In this document: piece after piece, positions 1 through 11,982 of the stretch
Position numbering within the stretch: the first letter of the stretch is position 1
Layout: every line of letters starts with the position of its first letter
NCBI GenBank assembly: GCA_914767715.1
Contig: OU612067.1
Location: 5,766,001 to 5,830,000 of the forward strand
DNA: 64,000 nucleotides
Direction of reading: 5' to 3'
From: Membranipora membranacea
Taxonomy: Eukaryota; Bryozoa; Gymnolaemata; Cheilostomatida; Membraniporidae
Notes under the pieces: generated by a model
The model's input: the letters and a program-made list of their open reading frames with translations, nothing else
Database searches by the model: none
Told to the model about the DNA's origin: nothing
Made by a program: the position numbers and the translations under genes

Positions 1-822
1 TCCAGGCAAATCTTAACCAAAGTGCTCAACCAAATCTGGAAGTCTGGCAAGATCCCAGATGTGTGGTGTTGTGCGAATGATGTGTATATACCGAAAGAGG
101 ATAAGGCGGAGGACCTAGGACAGTTTAGACCAATATCACGGCAAGATTTTCTTCAGCGTTCGGGCAAAACGCCTGACAGATTATCTCATGAACAATGGAT
201 TCATTGATCCATCAGTTCAGAAGGCAGGCATCCCAGGATTCCCTGGATGTCTTGAGCATGTGAGCATGATTTGTTCATCAATAAAATCTGCTAAACAAGC
301 TTAATCAAACCTTGAGGTAATCTGGTTGGATTTGGCCAACGCCTATGGTTCTGTACCGCACAGCATAATGACATCGCACTATCACACTTCTGGGTGCCCG
401 ACAGGCTAAGGGTTATGTTTGAGCGCTACTATAAAAAGTTCAAAATGCGATTCACTACTAAGAACTTTACCACGAGCTGGCAAGAGCTGGCAGTAGGCAT
501 CCCTATGGGATGTGCTATATCACCTTTGCTATTCGTTATGGTGATGGATATGGTTATACGGAATTCACAAGGCAGCGTGGACGGGATCCAGGTTGCAAAT
601 AACCAGATACTACCGCCGATGAGGGCTTTTATGGATAACATTACAATAATATCACCAGACAAGGCTCAGGTTGTAGCTTCAATCGATAGACTGCATGAGT
701 TGATAGAGTGATGTGCGATGCGATTCAAACCTAGCAAGAGCCGGTCCCTGTCTTTGTGTAAAGGCAAACTTGTACCAAAAAACTACTTCATAGGAACAGA
801 GCGTATTCCCACGCTTTCAGAG

Positions 823-864
823 CAGCCTGTGAAGAGCAGCCTGTGAAGAGCAGCCTGTGAAGAG
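823..864 (+). repeat. 14-bp unit repeated three times inside the LINE
   Basis: The unit CAGCCTGTGAAGAG occurs three times in succession. It codes for the QPVKS part of the thumb motif. The extra 28 bp is not a multiple of three, so the expansion also throws the downstream reading frame. Confidence 0.9.
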
Positions 865-1745
865 CTTAGGAAGATGGTATAGGTTACCAATCACAGACAG
901 GTTTCGCGGAAACGAGGTGAAAAAGCAACTCATTACAGTGCTGGACGCGATTGAAAAATGTGGTCTGTCTGGTAAATACAAAGCCTTAATTCTCAACTTT
1001 GCACTCATGCCTCGAATTCTGTGGCCTCTGACAGTTTATGATATCCCGCTTACACCAGTTGAGAGAATGGAGCAAATGATTAACAAGCACATGCGTAAGT
1101 GGCTCGGAGTTCCAAGGAGCTTCAACACTAATGCACTGTATGCCAGTTCGTTTACTCTTTCACCACCTATGAAATCGCTTGTGGAAGAGTACAAAACATC
1201 AAAAGCGAGACTGGATATGATGTTGAACGAGTCACCAGACCAGTTGACACAGGGAATGTGCTCCAACACTTGACACTGGTAAAAAGTGGTCTGTCACTGA
1301 GACTGTCAGAGATGCCAAATCTCGACTTGAGATAAGTGAGATTGTGGGCGCTGTGACAACTGCACGTCATGGCATCGGCTGGGAAGCAAACCGGTGGTTC
1401 TCAAATCAAAGCCCAAAGGTTAGACAGGAGATGGTAGTTGATGAGGTGCGCAAGATGGAAGAGGAGCGCCGCCAGATACAAGCTGTAGGCCAAGCCCAAC
1501 AAGGCAGGTGGACTTGTTGGGAGTCTGTTGAGCAGCGTCAGCTCAAATGGACAGAAATGTGGTCGATGGAGCCACAAAGGATCAGCTTTCTGGTCGGTGC
1601 AGCTTATGATCAACTACCGACCCCGGCGAACCAGGAACACTGGAATTTGACCGAGAAATCGAACTGCGCCGAGTGCTCGGCCAAGGGCACACTTCGACAT
1701 ATTCTGTCGAATTGCCCGCAGCGCCTTGGAAGATACATGTATAGG

Positions 1746-1960
1746 CAGGCAAGGTGGCGTAGTGGTTAGGATTTGAGCTTCTCAATCTGAGAGTTGCAGG
1801 TTCGAATCCCGGTCGCTACCCATTCTGCCGAAGGAGGTGAGCTCTCCGATCAATGGCCTAGCTTGCCCACCCTTACATAGTACAAGGGTGCGCTAATCAG
1901 ATGAGATGTATCATGTATCATATCTAATGTAACCATATTCTCATTGGCCCCGAAAGGGGC
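1746..1960 (+). mobile_element. tRNA-derived SINE inserted in the LINE
   Basis: A tRNA-like head lies at 1753-1820. GGTGGCG pairs with CGCTACC as an acceptor stem with one G-U pair. TGGCGTAGTGG fits a pol III A box and GGTTCGAATCC is a perfect B box. The D and T stems are imperfect, so this is probably not a working tRNA. About 140 bp of tail follows before LINE coding sequence resumes (HNQVLKVL) near 2000. The exact borders and target duplication are not resolved. Confidence 0.6.
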
Positions 1961-2510
1961 ATTGAATAGGAAAATAAAAAAGTTCATTCATTCACATAAT
2001 CAAGTCCTGAAAGTGTTGTGTAAATATGTCACGGAGAAGGGTAAATATGCTAATGCTGGTGGTGCAGAGCCTGAAAAGATTTTGCACAAAAAGGGATTGA
2101 TGAACAGCAGAGAATGGCAGGTGAGATGCGACCTCACAGAGCAGCTCAGCATGCCACAGCAATTATCGTGATCACGAACCAAAGACCAGACTTAATTGTC
2201 TGGTCTGACAAAGAAAAAGCACTAATACTGATGGAATTGACGGTGCCTTGGGAAGAAAATCTCTCGAACGCGCATGAGAGAAAACTGACAAGATACGAAG
2301 ATCTGGTGACACAATGCCAAGACAAAGGTTGGGATTGCGAATTATTCGCAGTGGAAGTTGGCTGCCGTGGATTCATGGCTAGATCAGCTACCAAATTTCT
2401 GACTGTCGGGCAGAGAACTCAAACAAGCCACAAAAAGCATAGTACATGAGGCAGAAAGCGCATCAGCATGGATTTGGCAACAGAACTGTGTGAAGACAAA
2501 AGCTAAGTAA

Positions 2511-5500
2511 TCCTATTGCTTGTAAGCTGGGGTTTAACACACTCATTTTGTTTTGTGGAGTTGGCCAGCATTTAATTCTTTTGCTTATAATCCTTGTAAG
2601 GATTATATTGAGGGGATCAAGTGATGATTAGCAAACTGCTCGGGTAGAAGGATAAAAGCAGGATTATGCCTTTAATACTCAAATTAAAGTAGTTTAATCT
2701 CTGCAGGGTGAAAAACCAAAGTGAGTCTGAGTTAGATCTAAGGCATTACAAACATAGGATTAAAAGCTTGGCCATCGCATAAAAGGCATGCAGAGTGAGA
2801 CAGGAGATCACAGTCAGCCCACTAGCTGTAGTGCAATCAAGTCATCATCTCTGACTTGTGTATGAGTTGTACTATGCTCAATGTGGTGAATTTGAGTAGT
2901 GAACTATGGCACGAGGGGCGGGTCTCATGACGATTAGCTATGTTGCGCCGATGAGTTGATGGAAAGCGAACCTCCCTGCACTGGTTTGGCTTAGAGTATT
3001 AGCATGAGAGTGAACATTGTTACACTGAAACAATGACGAGTTGGCAGCCTCCCTGGTTGCGCAACAGCGTAAACACACCAATTATGTAAAACCACCGAAA
3101 CTTACAAAATGCACTGAGGGATCGATGAGGTTGATTGAGATCCTCATCAACACACATTCTGCTGGGGCCGGCCATGAGGAGGTTGTACTAGAGAAGGCCT
3201 CGAAACAGCGCTTGACTCATGGTGTTGTGCAGTGGTACGCGCACCACTGTATGTTGTATCATATGAATTCACAGTATGGCTTTTTGTGGAGATGTTACAT
3301 CAGTATATAATTTTGGTTTAGTCGTCAGATCTAGCTCAAATTCAGGCAGCATTAACGTTATGCATTGGCTGAGGGCCCAGTTATCTCTTGTTCTCGATGA
3401 CGAAGTCCGTAACAGGGTTTCATCTCGTGTGAGTCCAGAAAAAGTGTCCAGACACTGCAGGCTCCTCCTTTCCCAATCACAGACCTTGTGACCATCGAAG
3501 GATCGAAGGCATTAGCATACCACCGGTAGCTACCCGCTGGCTGTCTGCCTGTTTTAACACCTAATGTTAGGAATCAGTCCCTCAGTCAGATAGTCACAGA
3601 ATCATTTTCATTACGTGCAATACTGTATTTAAACTCTATATCCAGGAGTGTAGCTTGGTCTATCCAAATATATCAGGCTCTAGATGGACTCTGTTTTATG
3701 TACTGTCCTTTGCTTCATCCGATGGCCCCTTTTGTCTTCTCTTCGATTTTTTGAGTAATGACCTTTTAAAACTCAGGCAAGCTACATGAAAAATATTGAC
3801 AAGGGGTTGGCTTTAGCATTTTAGAACTTTTGGAACAATCTAAGTTGAGAATTCATTTCCAGCAATCATACACAAATTGCCACATTATGCTTGATCAGGG
3901 TCAGCTATTTTTGTAGAAATAGCGTTGCATCGAACATGGTGTCCCTGTGGGAAAAGCAATATTCATTCGTAAATTTTTACAGCTTTTTTACCCTGTAAAA
4001 AAACAAATCGCCATTGGAACCAAAATGATAAATATAATGATTTAATAGTTTGGATCAGAGGTTTGGGAACTGGGTTTGATCAGTGTACCATATTGCTTTT
4101 AAATTCAAGGACCCCTGTGTCTCTAACAGGCAAACTTATCCATTAGGATAGTCACATAGGTCCAATCCAGGCCATTATTTGTATAAATGTGATGGAAATT
4201 TAAACCACAAACACATATAGAGCTTCCGTTTTAGGTATTTCCACATCCAAATCATAGGGGTGATAAAAATGAGCGCTAAGAGTATTAGTGTAAATCAAAT
4301 TACAAAGTGTGGAAAACAGAAATATGCATTTAAAATTGAACTGTGGCATGCACTTAAACTCCGACAAAATTGAAAATGATTGCGCAAATTATACTGTGGT
4401 TCAGTTTGTCAGGAAAAATAGCAGAAACCTATGAATATCTTTTCTTAGCACTTCTGTGTGAGTGACTTCAGTTGCAGAAAGATATGTAGGTCAGTTGTAG
4501 TGGGCATGAGTCGGTTTTGTGTGTAAATAAATATTGACACATTGATGCATTGTAATATTATATATACTTTATTCTACCTTATTATGTAGCAAAATGCGAA
4601 TGGTTATACTTTAAAAAGTTTTACAAATTTACAATTCAGAGTTTATTGATGATGGATGTGTTTTAAAATAATAAGGCACGTAATACCTTTCGGTTTCGGT
4701 GAACAATTCTCCACCGTGCTAAGATGCAGATGCACGCTTTCTAGGGTTGCAGAGCATACCAGAACACACCAGAACTTAAGTTAACCTGACCTACACAATC
4801 GCAGCGATTAGACAATCTTCAACCAGGCTTTTGAGTCATCAAACAACAGACTTTTAAGCTAAACAATCCTACAACTGATCAATTCCAATGTCAGTTTTCA
4901 TTCAATATATGCAAGATTCATCACCCATTTGAGGAGCTGAAATTCATCTAAGGGGAGAGGTGGGTGTTCACGGTTTGTGACATTTTATCCAAATTCGGAT
5001 AGATCAATGCACTAGCAATATCCATGAACATAATAAATTTGAAATGTGAAAGCTTTCTTCCAACAGCCAAAATAGGAATATGACAGGTTGTCAGTAAAGA
5101 ATATTTTTGAAGTTAGCATTAGGCTTGTCTTTTTTTGTACAAAGAGGAGACAACCTTGTATATTTTGATAAGCTATCGTTGGTATATTCGCTTTGTATCC
5201 AAATGGAACAGGAAAATCAAAATAATCTGATAATAAAGGTCTTCTTCATGACTTGTTGACAAACTGGGATAATTCAGGAAGCTTTTTGCCACACACAAGG
5301 AGTCAAGGTCTCAAATACTGGGAGACTGCAAACCAAACTGGGAGGGTTGACAGGTATGTTGCCACAAGGTGTTGTGTGGCACTACCAAGATTGTATTTTT
5401 CCAAAGTGCATCATAATTTGCAAGATGCTGATGCTTACATTCTAGTACAAGTTGATCATGTTAAGATGAAACAAGATAGGCTTGTTCCAAATTTAGGGGT

Positions 5501-6747
5501 AGGACTACTCTCAAGCTTCATTATTTGTGATGTTTTATCTAATCTTGAACATGAAGATGATTCATTTTGGTAGGTTTGATGTATAAAAGCCATCCATTTT
5601 ATTATAAATTTACCCGTATGTAGATCGATTAGTGATTAATTAATTATTATTAATTTACCCCTTTTGAAACTGTGATTCAGAAATAATTATGTTCATGGAT
5701 TTATAATTTTATCCTTGTTATATTTGAAAGGGTGCTATTGAAACATCACTGGCACCTGTCGTTGTTTGATGGTTCATATCAGCCTGTGTTCCTCACAATA
5801 AGAGACTATGAAAACTGTCCCGTGGTATCCTACACCTGACAGCTGCCATTGAGTGGCATGATAATCAAGAATGTGAATTTTTATTTCATGATCATATTAC
5901 ATCACACTTGACCGATACCAAATCTTTGAAACAATTGAATCGTAAACATTGTCTGTAGAACAAAGCCTTTAGAGCGTGTTATGAACACAATCTGTGGACT
6001 GGAGCTGTGGAGTCAGTGGTTTGGAATGATCAACTCTGTATGACTATATTGAGCTATTATTACTTGAGGTTTCAAAATCATAGCTATTATGTGTTATAAT
6101 TGTGATGGTTTTCAGTGTTGTTGATTGTTGTGGTAACTATTATTAATCAAATTATATATACAAAAGGAATAAGTTTATTAAATGTTAGTGGAATATTGTA
6201 TTGTGGTGCATTCAAGAAAACCTATCTGATACAAAAGATCCCCTGTTGAGAGCTATGGTTTAATGTTTATAAAAATAATCTGCAAGTCAACAGCATAGAA
6301 GAATAATTGAAATATTATGGATGAAAGTGTGTAAGGGTGACAAATTGGTTTCATGCTGCTACAATTAAAATGTTTTCAGCAATTACACAATGCACACAAA
6401 AGTGGAACACACACACAACACAATATAAAATTCCTCTATGTCAAAAAACAATGTGCTCTACTATGATTTAAAATTGTAACAGAACTCATTGTATACTAAT
6501 ATATAGAATGGAATTGTTTTGAGACTCACTCAATTCTTAGATTGTTATGAAATGAAAAGCATAGCAATACAATGATAATAGATGTAACACGTCCTGCAAA
6601 TTCTTTTTGAATGCCTGATCGTTTATAAGCGAGGAAAAACACAATGTGGTAAGGCATTGGACCATTTATACCAGATCTTATGACAAGCTTTGCAATTCAA
6701 TGAGTATATTGTATTAATTCGCCTGCATTTTAGTTAGAGGGAGAATC
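2511..6747. other. Intergenic, no convincing gene
   Basis: The stretch is AT-rich with only short unsupported open frames, the longest 106 codons at 5253-5573. It contains one dispersed repeat at 3173-3258. Nothing else here was recognised. Confidence 0.5.
3173..3258 (+). repeat. Dispersed repeat ending in a short hairpin, copy 1
   Basis: The sequence matches the reverse complement of 42754-42862 over about 90 bp: CATGAGGAGGTTGTACTAGAG, then CGCTTGACTCATGG, then the hairpin CAGTGGTACGCGCACCACTG and TATGTTGTATC. The other copy has a perfect version of the hairpin. It is probably an end of an unclassified non-autonomous element. Confidence 0.65.
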
Positions 6748-7539
6748 TTAGTAGATATATTGTGCCACAAAGACCCAAAAAATAGCTACACAGCCATTGA
6801 ATACAGAAATTAGCGCATAAAGTTCTACTATTTCATCAAAAACACCATCGAAAGAAAAAATAATCTTTGTTGTTGCAATCATAACTGTGTTCACAGCCAA
6901 AGTAGTGAAAATTATGTGAGACCATAAATGAAAATATTTCTGGCAGTATTTGCCTACACACCCATCACAACAGAATATGATTAAACAGCAACCTGAACCT
7001 CCATGCTGTTTAAGAAAGACCACTGCTTTATAGCAGCTACGCAACGCTTGGTAAATACAAGCCGTCATTGTTGTAACTGTTGATATTTGGCTTACAAGTG
7101 TCTGTAGATCCGATTCTAGAATTTGTTTGTCATAATAAAGTAAGACTGTTACTGTAGTTGTACCTATATCCTCAACAGCCATGATAAGGAATAGTAACAA
7201 TCCCTCTGCTATGGCAAAGTAACGAAGAGATTTTTTTGTCCATCTCTTGCCCTTAAATAATTTGTCAATTGTGTAGACTGCAATACCTATCTCAAGAACA
7301 AAAATTACGGCTGACGCTATTACCAAGATCATCCAGGCCAACATCAAATGATCATGGAATTCACTTGTGGTTGAACCGTTAGCTGGCGAAAATTCCACAT
7401 ACTCAACTATATCTGTTATCACGTCCACTGTGACAAAAGCGGTTTGGAGTAAACGGTAAAAAAGGAAATAACCGCAGCAGGCTGGAATTTCATTTGCCAA
7501 TGCGCCGAGATCAACTCCAACTGTTACCCATTCAGTCAT
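6748..7539 (-). CDS. Multi-pass membrane protein of unknown family
   Basis: This 263-residue protein has at least five hydrophobic segments, at about residues 23-45, 64-91, 106-136, 205-228 and 237-263. A Cys-rich hydrophobic patch (CCLIIFCCDGC) at about 183-193 may be a sixth. The cytosolic or lumenal loops are short. There is no signal-peptide-like start and no family I recognise. All coding sequence is in one exon. An AG acceptor sits just upstream (exon begins at 7559), and a GTATG donor after an exon ending at 7878 would give a 5' UTR intron of 317 bp. Across that junction the frame meets TGA seven codons before the ATG, so the ATG at 7539 is the likely true start. The reading frame is intact and the splice context looks normal, so I take it as a real gene; function unknown. 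Confidence 0.7.
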   Translation of the reverse strand: MTEWVTVGVDLGALANEIPACCGYFLFYRLLQTAFVTVDVITDIVEYVEFSPANGSTTSEFHDHLMLAWMILVIASAVIFVLEIGIAVYTIDKLFKGKRWTKKSLRYFAIAEGLLLFLIMAVEDIGTTTVTVLLYYDKQILESDLQTLVSQISTVTTMTACIYQALRSCYKAVVFLKQHGGSGCCLIIFCCDGCVGKYCQKYFHLWSHIIFTTLAVNTVMIATTKIIFSFDGVFDEIVELYALISVFNGCVAIFWVFVAQYIY

Positions 7540-7878
7540 TTCTGGTACAGTTGTATTATCTGAAAAGTTAAATTATAATGAGTACTCATCAAAGCTCAAT
7601 ATATTTGTTCCACTTTGACTTTTAATAATAATGTTCCAAACAAACTCCCATTGATATTGACAGAATTTCCTGGAAGTTGTTTAAATATGAGTCAATTTGC
7701 ATAATTTGCCCTGAATAATGCTAAAGTGCAACTGGATACACTTAATAATCGATGGATTGCACTCTGAGCACCCAACGCCATTTTTATATCTATCTTTAAC
7801 ACTTATTAGTCTAATCATTCACCATGCTATCAGAACACAATGGAAACCTTTGATAATCATATGGATCTAAAACATACC

Positions 7879-8440
7879 TCAAACGGAGCTGAAAAACACC
7901 TTTCAGACAACAGAAAAATGTGGTCAGTTTCTTATGTTGGTACAGCAGCGCCAAGCTGATCAGGAGTGCTTACTTTGACAGCGAACGCACAACTATACTG
8001 TGAACAACAGAACTTAGCAAGTGAGCATAATCTTTCTTATTTGCAAATTACCTCACAGGGTGAATCAGTATTCAAGTTAAATGACCATGCACCCCTGCTT
8101 CACCTGGACTAATGAGATTTCCTATTGCTTTAGCTGTGGTTGATTAAGATTAAGAGATAAAGTTTATATGAACAAAAGCAGCAAGTGAGCAAAATTCTTG
8201 TAGTGTTTTCTATTTATACTCATATACTTTTTCAAACCCTAAAGTTTGAGAATATTGAACCTTTTGTATCTCATTCATGCTCATTTGAAAGACATGGCCA
8301 TGAGATTTGAATAGAATCAGGACTAAACTCCAAAGGTATAACACACTTGAGGGCCGCATATATAACACTAACAAAAGGAAAAAAACCTATTCTGTGTTGG
8401 GTCATTATAATAAAACAATAATAATTATGATAATAATAAT
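7879..8440. other. Upstream region of the membrane-protein gene
   Basis: The region probably holds the 5' UTR exon (minus strand, 3' end at 7878) and promoter of the 6748-7539 gene. No core promoter element is clear. Confidence 0.3.
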
Positions 8441-8600
8441 GGCGAATGGCTAATGGTTAGCGGCCTGCACACAATGACTTCAATGGACATTGACGTGGGA
8501 GGCCCTGGTTCAACTCGCAGCTGCGGTAGGTGTCTTTTCATGTTTTTCTCACATGGAAATCGTTAGCATTCATCAGTTGAAATCTGGGGCAGTGTGCCAA
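8441..8600 (+). mobile_element. tRNA-derived SINE, family A, copy 1
   Basis: A box-like TGGCTAATGGTTAGCGG lies at about 8448 and B box-like GGTTCAACTCGC at about 8508. The tail contains CATGGAAATCG...AGCAT. The same order of GGGAGGCCC, B box, CTTTTC and ATGGAAATCG is found at 28621-28720, so the two are copies of one SINE family. Confidence 0.55.
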
Positions 8601-9149
8601 TTAAAACCGTTCATTTGAAAAGTTAACCTAACCCGGTAAACAAAAGTCTGAAAAACACAACGCCGGCATCGTGCCAGCGTTATTTTCATTTTTTCCCAGG
8701 GATTTCACTTTTAACACCTCTGCTTTTAAGTATTCTTTGGAAATTAAATTTTAGTTATTCTCCATTGACTCTGTTTCGCTTTCAGGGGCCTTTCTCATGA
8801 ACACTGGACTCTTAACCAAATGGAGTTTGAGGCATTAATGTAATACTCCATTATCTTCAATTTGCCAAGAGCGATATTACGGTTGATCACTCATCATAAT
8901 ACAGGTTTTTGAGCCCGGGCCATTACTAGCATTGTTGCGCAGCTAATTTTTTGGTTTGAAGCCGCATGAGAAGGTTATATTTAACAGACATGGAATCTCT
9001 AAGAGATAATTAATAATGTGATTACCTGTCACTCAGAGGAGTGTTAAAGACCTGCAAACAGGGGAACATTCTCTAGTTACAGCAATAATTGAAGGAATTT
9101 TCTTTTTGTTCTGTTTGTTGTCGGAAATACTCATTCAAAAGATGTTTAT

Positions 9150-9265
9150 ACCCAAGGGATTGGGAGTAGGAGCAATCAACCTTGATAGTTTACCCCAGTG
9201 GGACTCGAAGCTACAAATTCTGCGATACCAATTGCCTAACCCGTTGCACCATCTCACCATCTCAC
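9150..9265 (-). mobile_element. tRNA-derived SINE, family B, copy 1
   Basis: On the minus strand GATGGTGCAACGGGTTAGG resembles an A box and GCTTCGAGTCCC a B box. They are followed by ACTGGGG...CTATCA and CCCTTGGGTATA. The same tail is found at 63932-64000, which defines a second SINE family. Confidence 0.55.
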
Positions 9266-9361
9266 AATTTGCATAGACGCCAACTTTGGGAACGACTGAT
9301 GCTGTATTCAAATTAATAACAGATGTCATTTACACGCTAGACAACAAGGACAAAAGCGTTT

Positions 9362-9655
9362 GACAAAATGCAACCAAACTTCGCTATAGAGAAAATGCTC
9401 AAGTTAGATATTAATCTTGCAATCATCAAACTCATCCATAGCTTCCTCTCCGACAGATCCCAATGCGTCAAATACCAAAGCTAAAAATCAACACAGCTAC
9501 CCAGTTATATCGGAGTACCGCAAGGGACAATCCTGGGACCGATGCTATGGAATATTTATACAAACCATCTAACACCTAATACCTCGTCCCTCAGTTCATT
9601 AAAAGTATTGGCTGAATTTAGTGATTATCGCCTCCTGACCAAACTTTGAACTTAA
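9362..9655 (+). pseudogene. Reverse transcriptase fragment (LINE)
   Basis: The translation shows a LINE palm-domain fragment. KLIHSFLSDRSQCVKY is followed by a stop, then IGVPQGTILGPMLWNIY, then FSDY where YADD is expected. The pattern is that of the non-LTR RT family (CR1/jockey-like). It ends abruptly and is not functional. Confidence 0.7.
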
Positions 9656-11982
9656 TTCTAGGGAAGTGTATTTATCATAGTCGAATTAAACCCACATGTA
9701 ATTATGTATTATACCAATATTAACCCAATGAGCCACAATAATATTAAAAAAACTATCATTTCTCAAAGAAATCTACAAAAAACAGCCGTTACTAACAAAG
9801 TAATGTATCGCAAACCTACTTCCAATAGTCCGATTTCTTCCAAATTTATTTTGGTTATTTAGAAGAGGGCTGTCCAAATATTCCAATTTTTGCATCATTG
9901 TAAATTGCATACAAGCAAAATGTAACATGTATTACTATTTTTTAAAAGTATGCCTGATGTATGCTTACGATTGCGCAATACACCAGAGACCTTAGCCTTT
10001 GATATACTCTCTTTGTCTAAACAAAGACCCTTTTATAACAAGCTTTCAATTCAATCAATGTATGAGGCACAATAATCATATGTCCCAAATGCCACAAGTA
10101 CAATTATAATCCACTACAGTTTGCCTAATATTGTTAATACCAAAGATTATAAATTGCTAATACTACATTTTACAAAATATTCTGATCATGAAATAAATTA
10201 TAGATGGTGCTGATTTTAATTCAGTAATTTAGCAGATAATCTCATCATTCAACATCAAATGTGGAAATAAGTCTTGGGCACAATTGGTCTTGATTGGTTT
10301 GCAATCTTGTTTCAATGTTTAATATCTCACCAACAATTTTTATTCATGTGTTGTTTAGTTGTAATTTCCATGTATATATAGGTTAGCTCATCTTTGTCAA
10401 ACATCTGATTGTCGGGAAAGTGCATGAGTTTTTTACTATTCAACTGACTTGCTCCACGACCAGTAGAGCCTCCCGAGCCAAGCTACTCGAAGTGCGTAGC
10501 AAGCAAGTGTAACCATGACGTGAATGGTTATTAATATTATTATAATCTCATATGATACAAGCCTCCACAATATACTGACTTTGTGGGTTTGAAAAGATCT
10601 TCCTTGTACTTTTGTGATGGCTTTGTGATGGATCGTCAACACAAAGGGGAATGCATCTTTAAATTTAGAAATTGTGGCTAAAATAGATCATATTTTATTT
10701 CCTTCGATTATCGAATGCAGAAAGCGTGCTAAGAAGAATGAAATGGAATTAAGAGTTGGTGGCATACGTTAAGAGTGTCAGTCGCTCAACACGCATACGT
10801 TGGAGGTCATGGGTTTGGTTAGCCCCCAGGGCATGTCAATAGGCAGGCATGGGTAACTCTTTGATTACAGATTTTTGCAAGAAACTGATTTATGAATAAT
10901 GAATTGCATTCTACCTATTATGATAAAGGGAAGGTTACCAAAATATGCGCATATCTTGGTACTGAGCATAGGGATTCATACGTTAAAATTGAGATAGGAG
11001 CTGGACAATTTTTAACACAGCGTAATTTATTATGCTAGCAATTTCAACTGTAAGCAGAGGCTGTACACACAGCATTCTTCTGATATAGTGTTATCATGTG
11101 TTGCTTTTCATAATAATGTGTAATTGTGTGGCTAACTAAAATTGTTTTTAAAAAAAGGCGCTTGAGCTATTGTTTGGTGACAAGATTCAGTGAACATAAT
11201 CTCATAATTGTGTTGGTTTTCGTTGAAGCAATGTCTCACTGTTTAGTCCTGCAATCAAATGATTTACTATGTAGTGCTCTCATATTTACAGGTAGGCATA
11301 CTAGAAGTGATTGCTGGCATTGGGCTTACAAAACAATGGCTAATAATTTAGGTTAGGCACAATTTAATTTTGAATATTATCTTGGGCTAAGGCCCCTGTA
11401 ACTCCTTGCTCTCTGTATAGCATCACAGCTCTAAACCCAATGAACAATATAGATACCATAGTAAATACCTTTCATACTGTGATTTATCTGGATGCCCAAC
11501 TAACCACATTGACTTCAAGCTGTTGATGGCATATGGCCAAGGAGCTTTTGGTAATCCACCCGCTCAAAAACTATTACCCAGTCCAGAAAAAATTAAAAGC
11601 AGTAGTATTGAATTTGGATTTGAAATAGTAAATCGAATACATATCACTATCCATTCTAGTATTATCTTGCAAGTATAAGGGTTTATGGAGAGTTATTCAA
11701 CGAGTTTGACACAATTGATTGTTCTGTTTGGTGTTTGAAATAATACCTGTATACAGGAAAAACTTGTATGCTGGTAAAATTTCTGATATTTGGAGACATT
11801 CAATTTTTGATCCTAGATTCTTCTTCTGTAGAGATTTCTCTATGTTTAGCCAGAAACAAGAACGGGATATGAAAATTTGGGCAAAGTTGGATAACTTCTA
11901 GTTCAAAATAAGAACAAAATTGTATGAAAATGAGAAGATAACTCTACAGCAACTTGAAGCCAAAATACTTTTAATGAACTGT
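9656..11982. other. AT-rich intergenic DNA
   Basis: No gene was recognised. A weak tRNA-like stretch lies at about 10745-10830 (GTGGCATACGTTAAGAGTG, then GGGTTTGGTTAGCCC), perhaps an old SINE head. Confidence 0.4.

Larger units (their letters stand above)
1..2510 (+). mobile_element. Non-LTR retrotransposon with restriction-like endonuclease, 5' truncated and decayed
   Basis: This is the 3' part of a LINE whose reverse transcriptase is followed by a PD-(D/E)XK-type endonuclease, cut by the left window edge. The reverse transcriptase core is at about 490-640 (GIPMGCAISPLLF, then AFMDN where an active enzyme has a YxDD-type box). The thumb region is at about 860-1150 (KSLGRWY, RILWPL, KWLGVPRS). 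The zinc-knuckle-like stretch CAECSAKGTLRHILSNCP lies at about 1660-1720. The endonuclease is at 2180-2400 (PDLIVWS...ELTVPWEE, then GCRGF), and the tail runs to a TAA near 2507. Frame changes near 860, 1275 and 2430 and the altered catalytic box show it is dead. A SINE splits it at about 1746-1960. The layout matches endonuclease-type LINE clades such as R2/NeSL; the exact clade is not determined. Confidence 0.8.

Noticed and set aside
429-662. Minus-strand frame in the LINE
   Set aside because: It is the complement of the reverse transcriptase core on the plus strand.
1753-1820. Functional tRNA gene
   Set aside because: The acceptor stem and B box are good but the D and T stems mispair, and a SINE tail follows inside a LINE.
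5253-5573. 106-codon open frame
   Set aside because: No recognisable motif, neighbour or splice evidence; kept only as part of the intergenic description.
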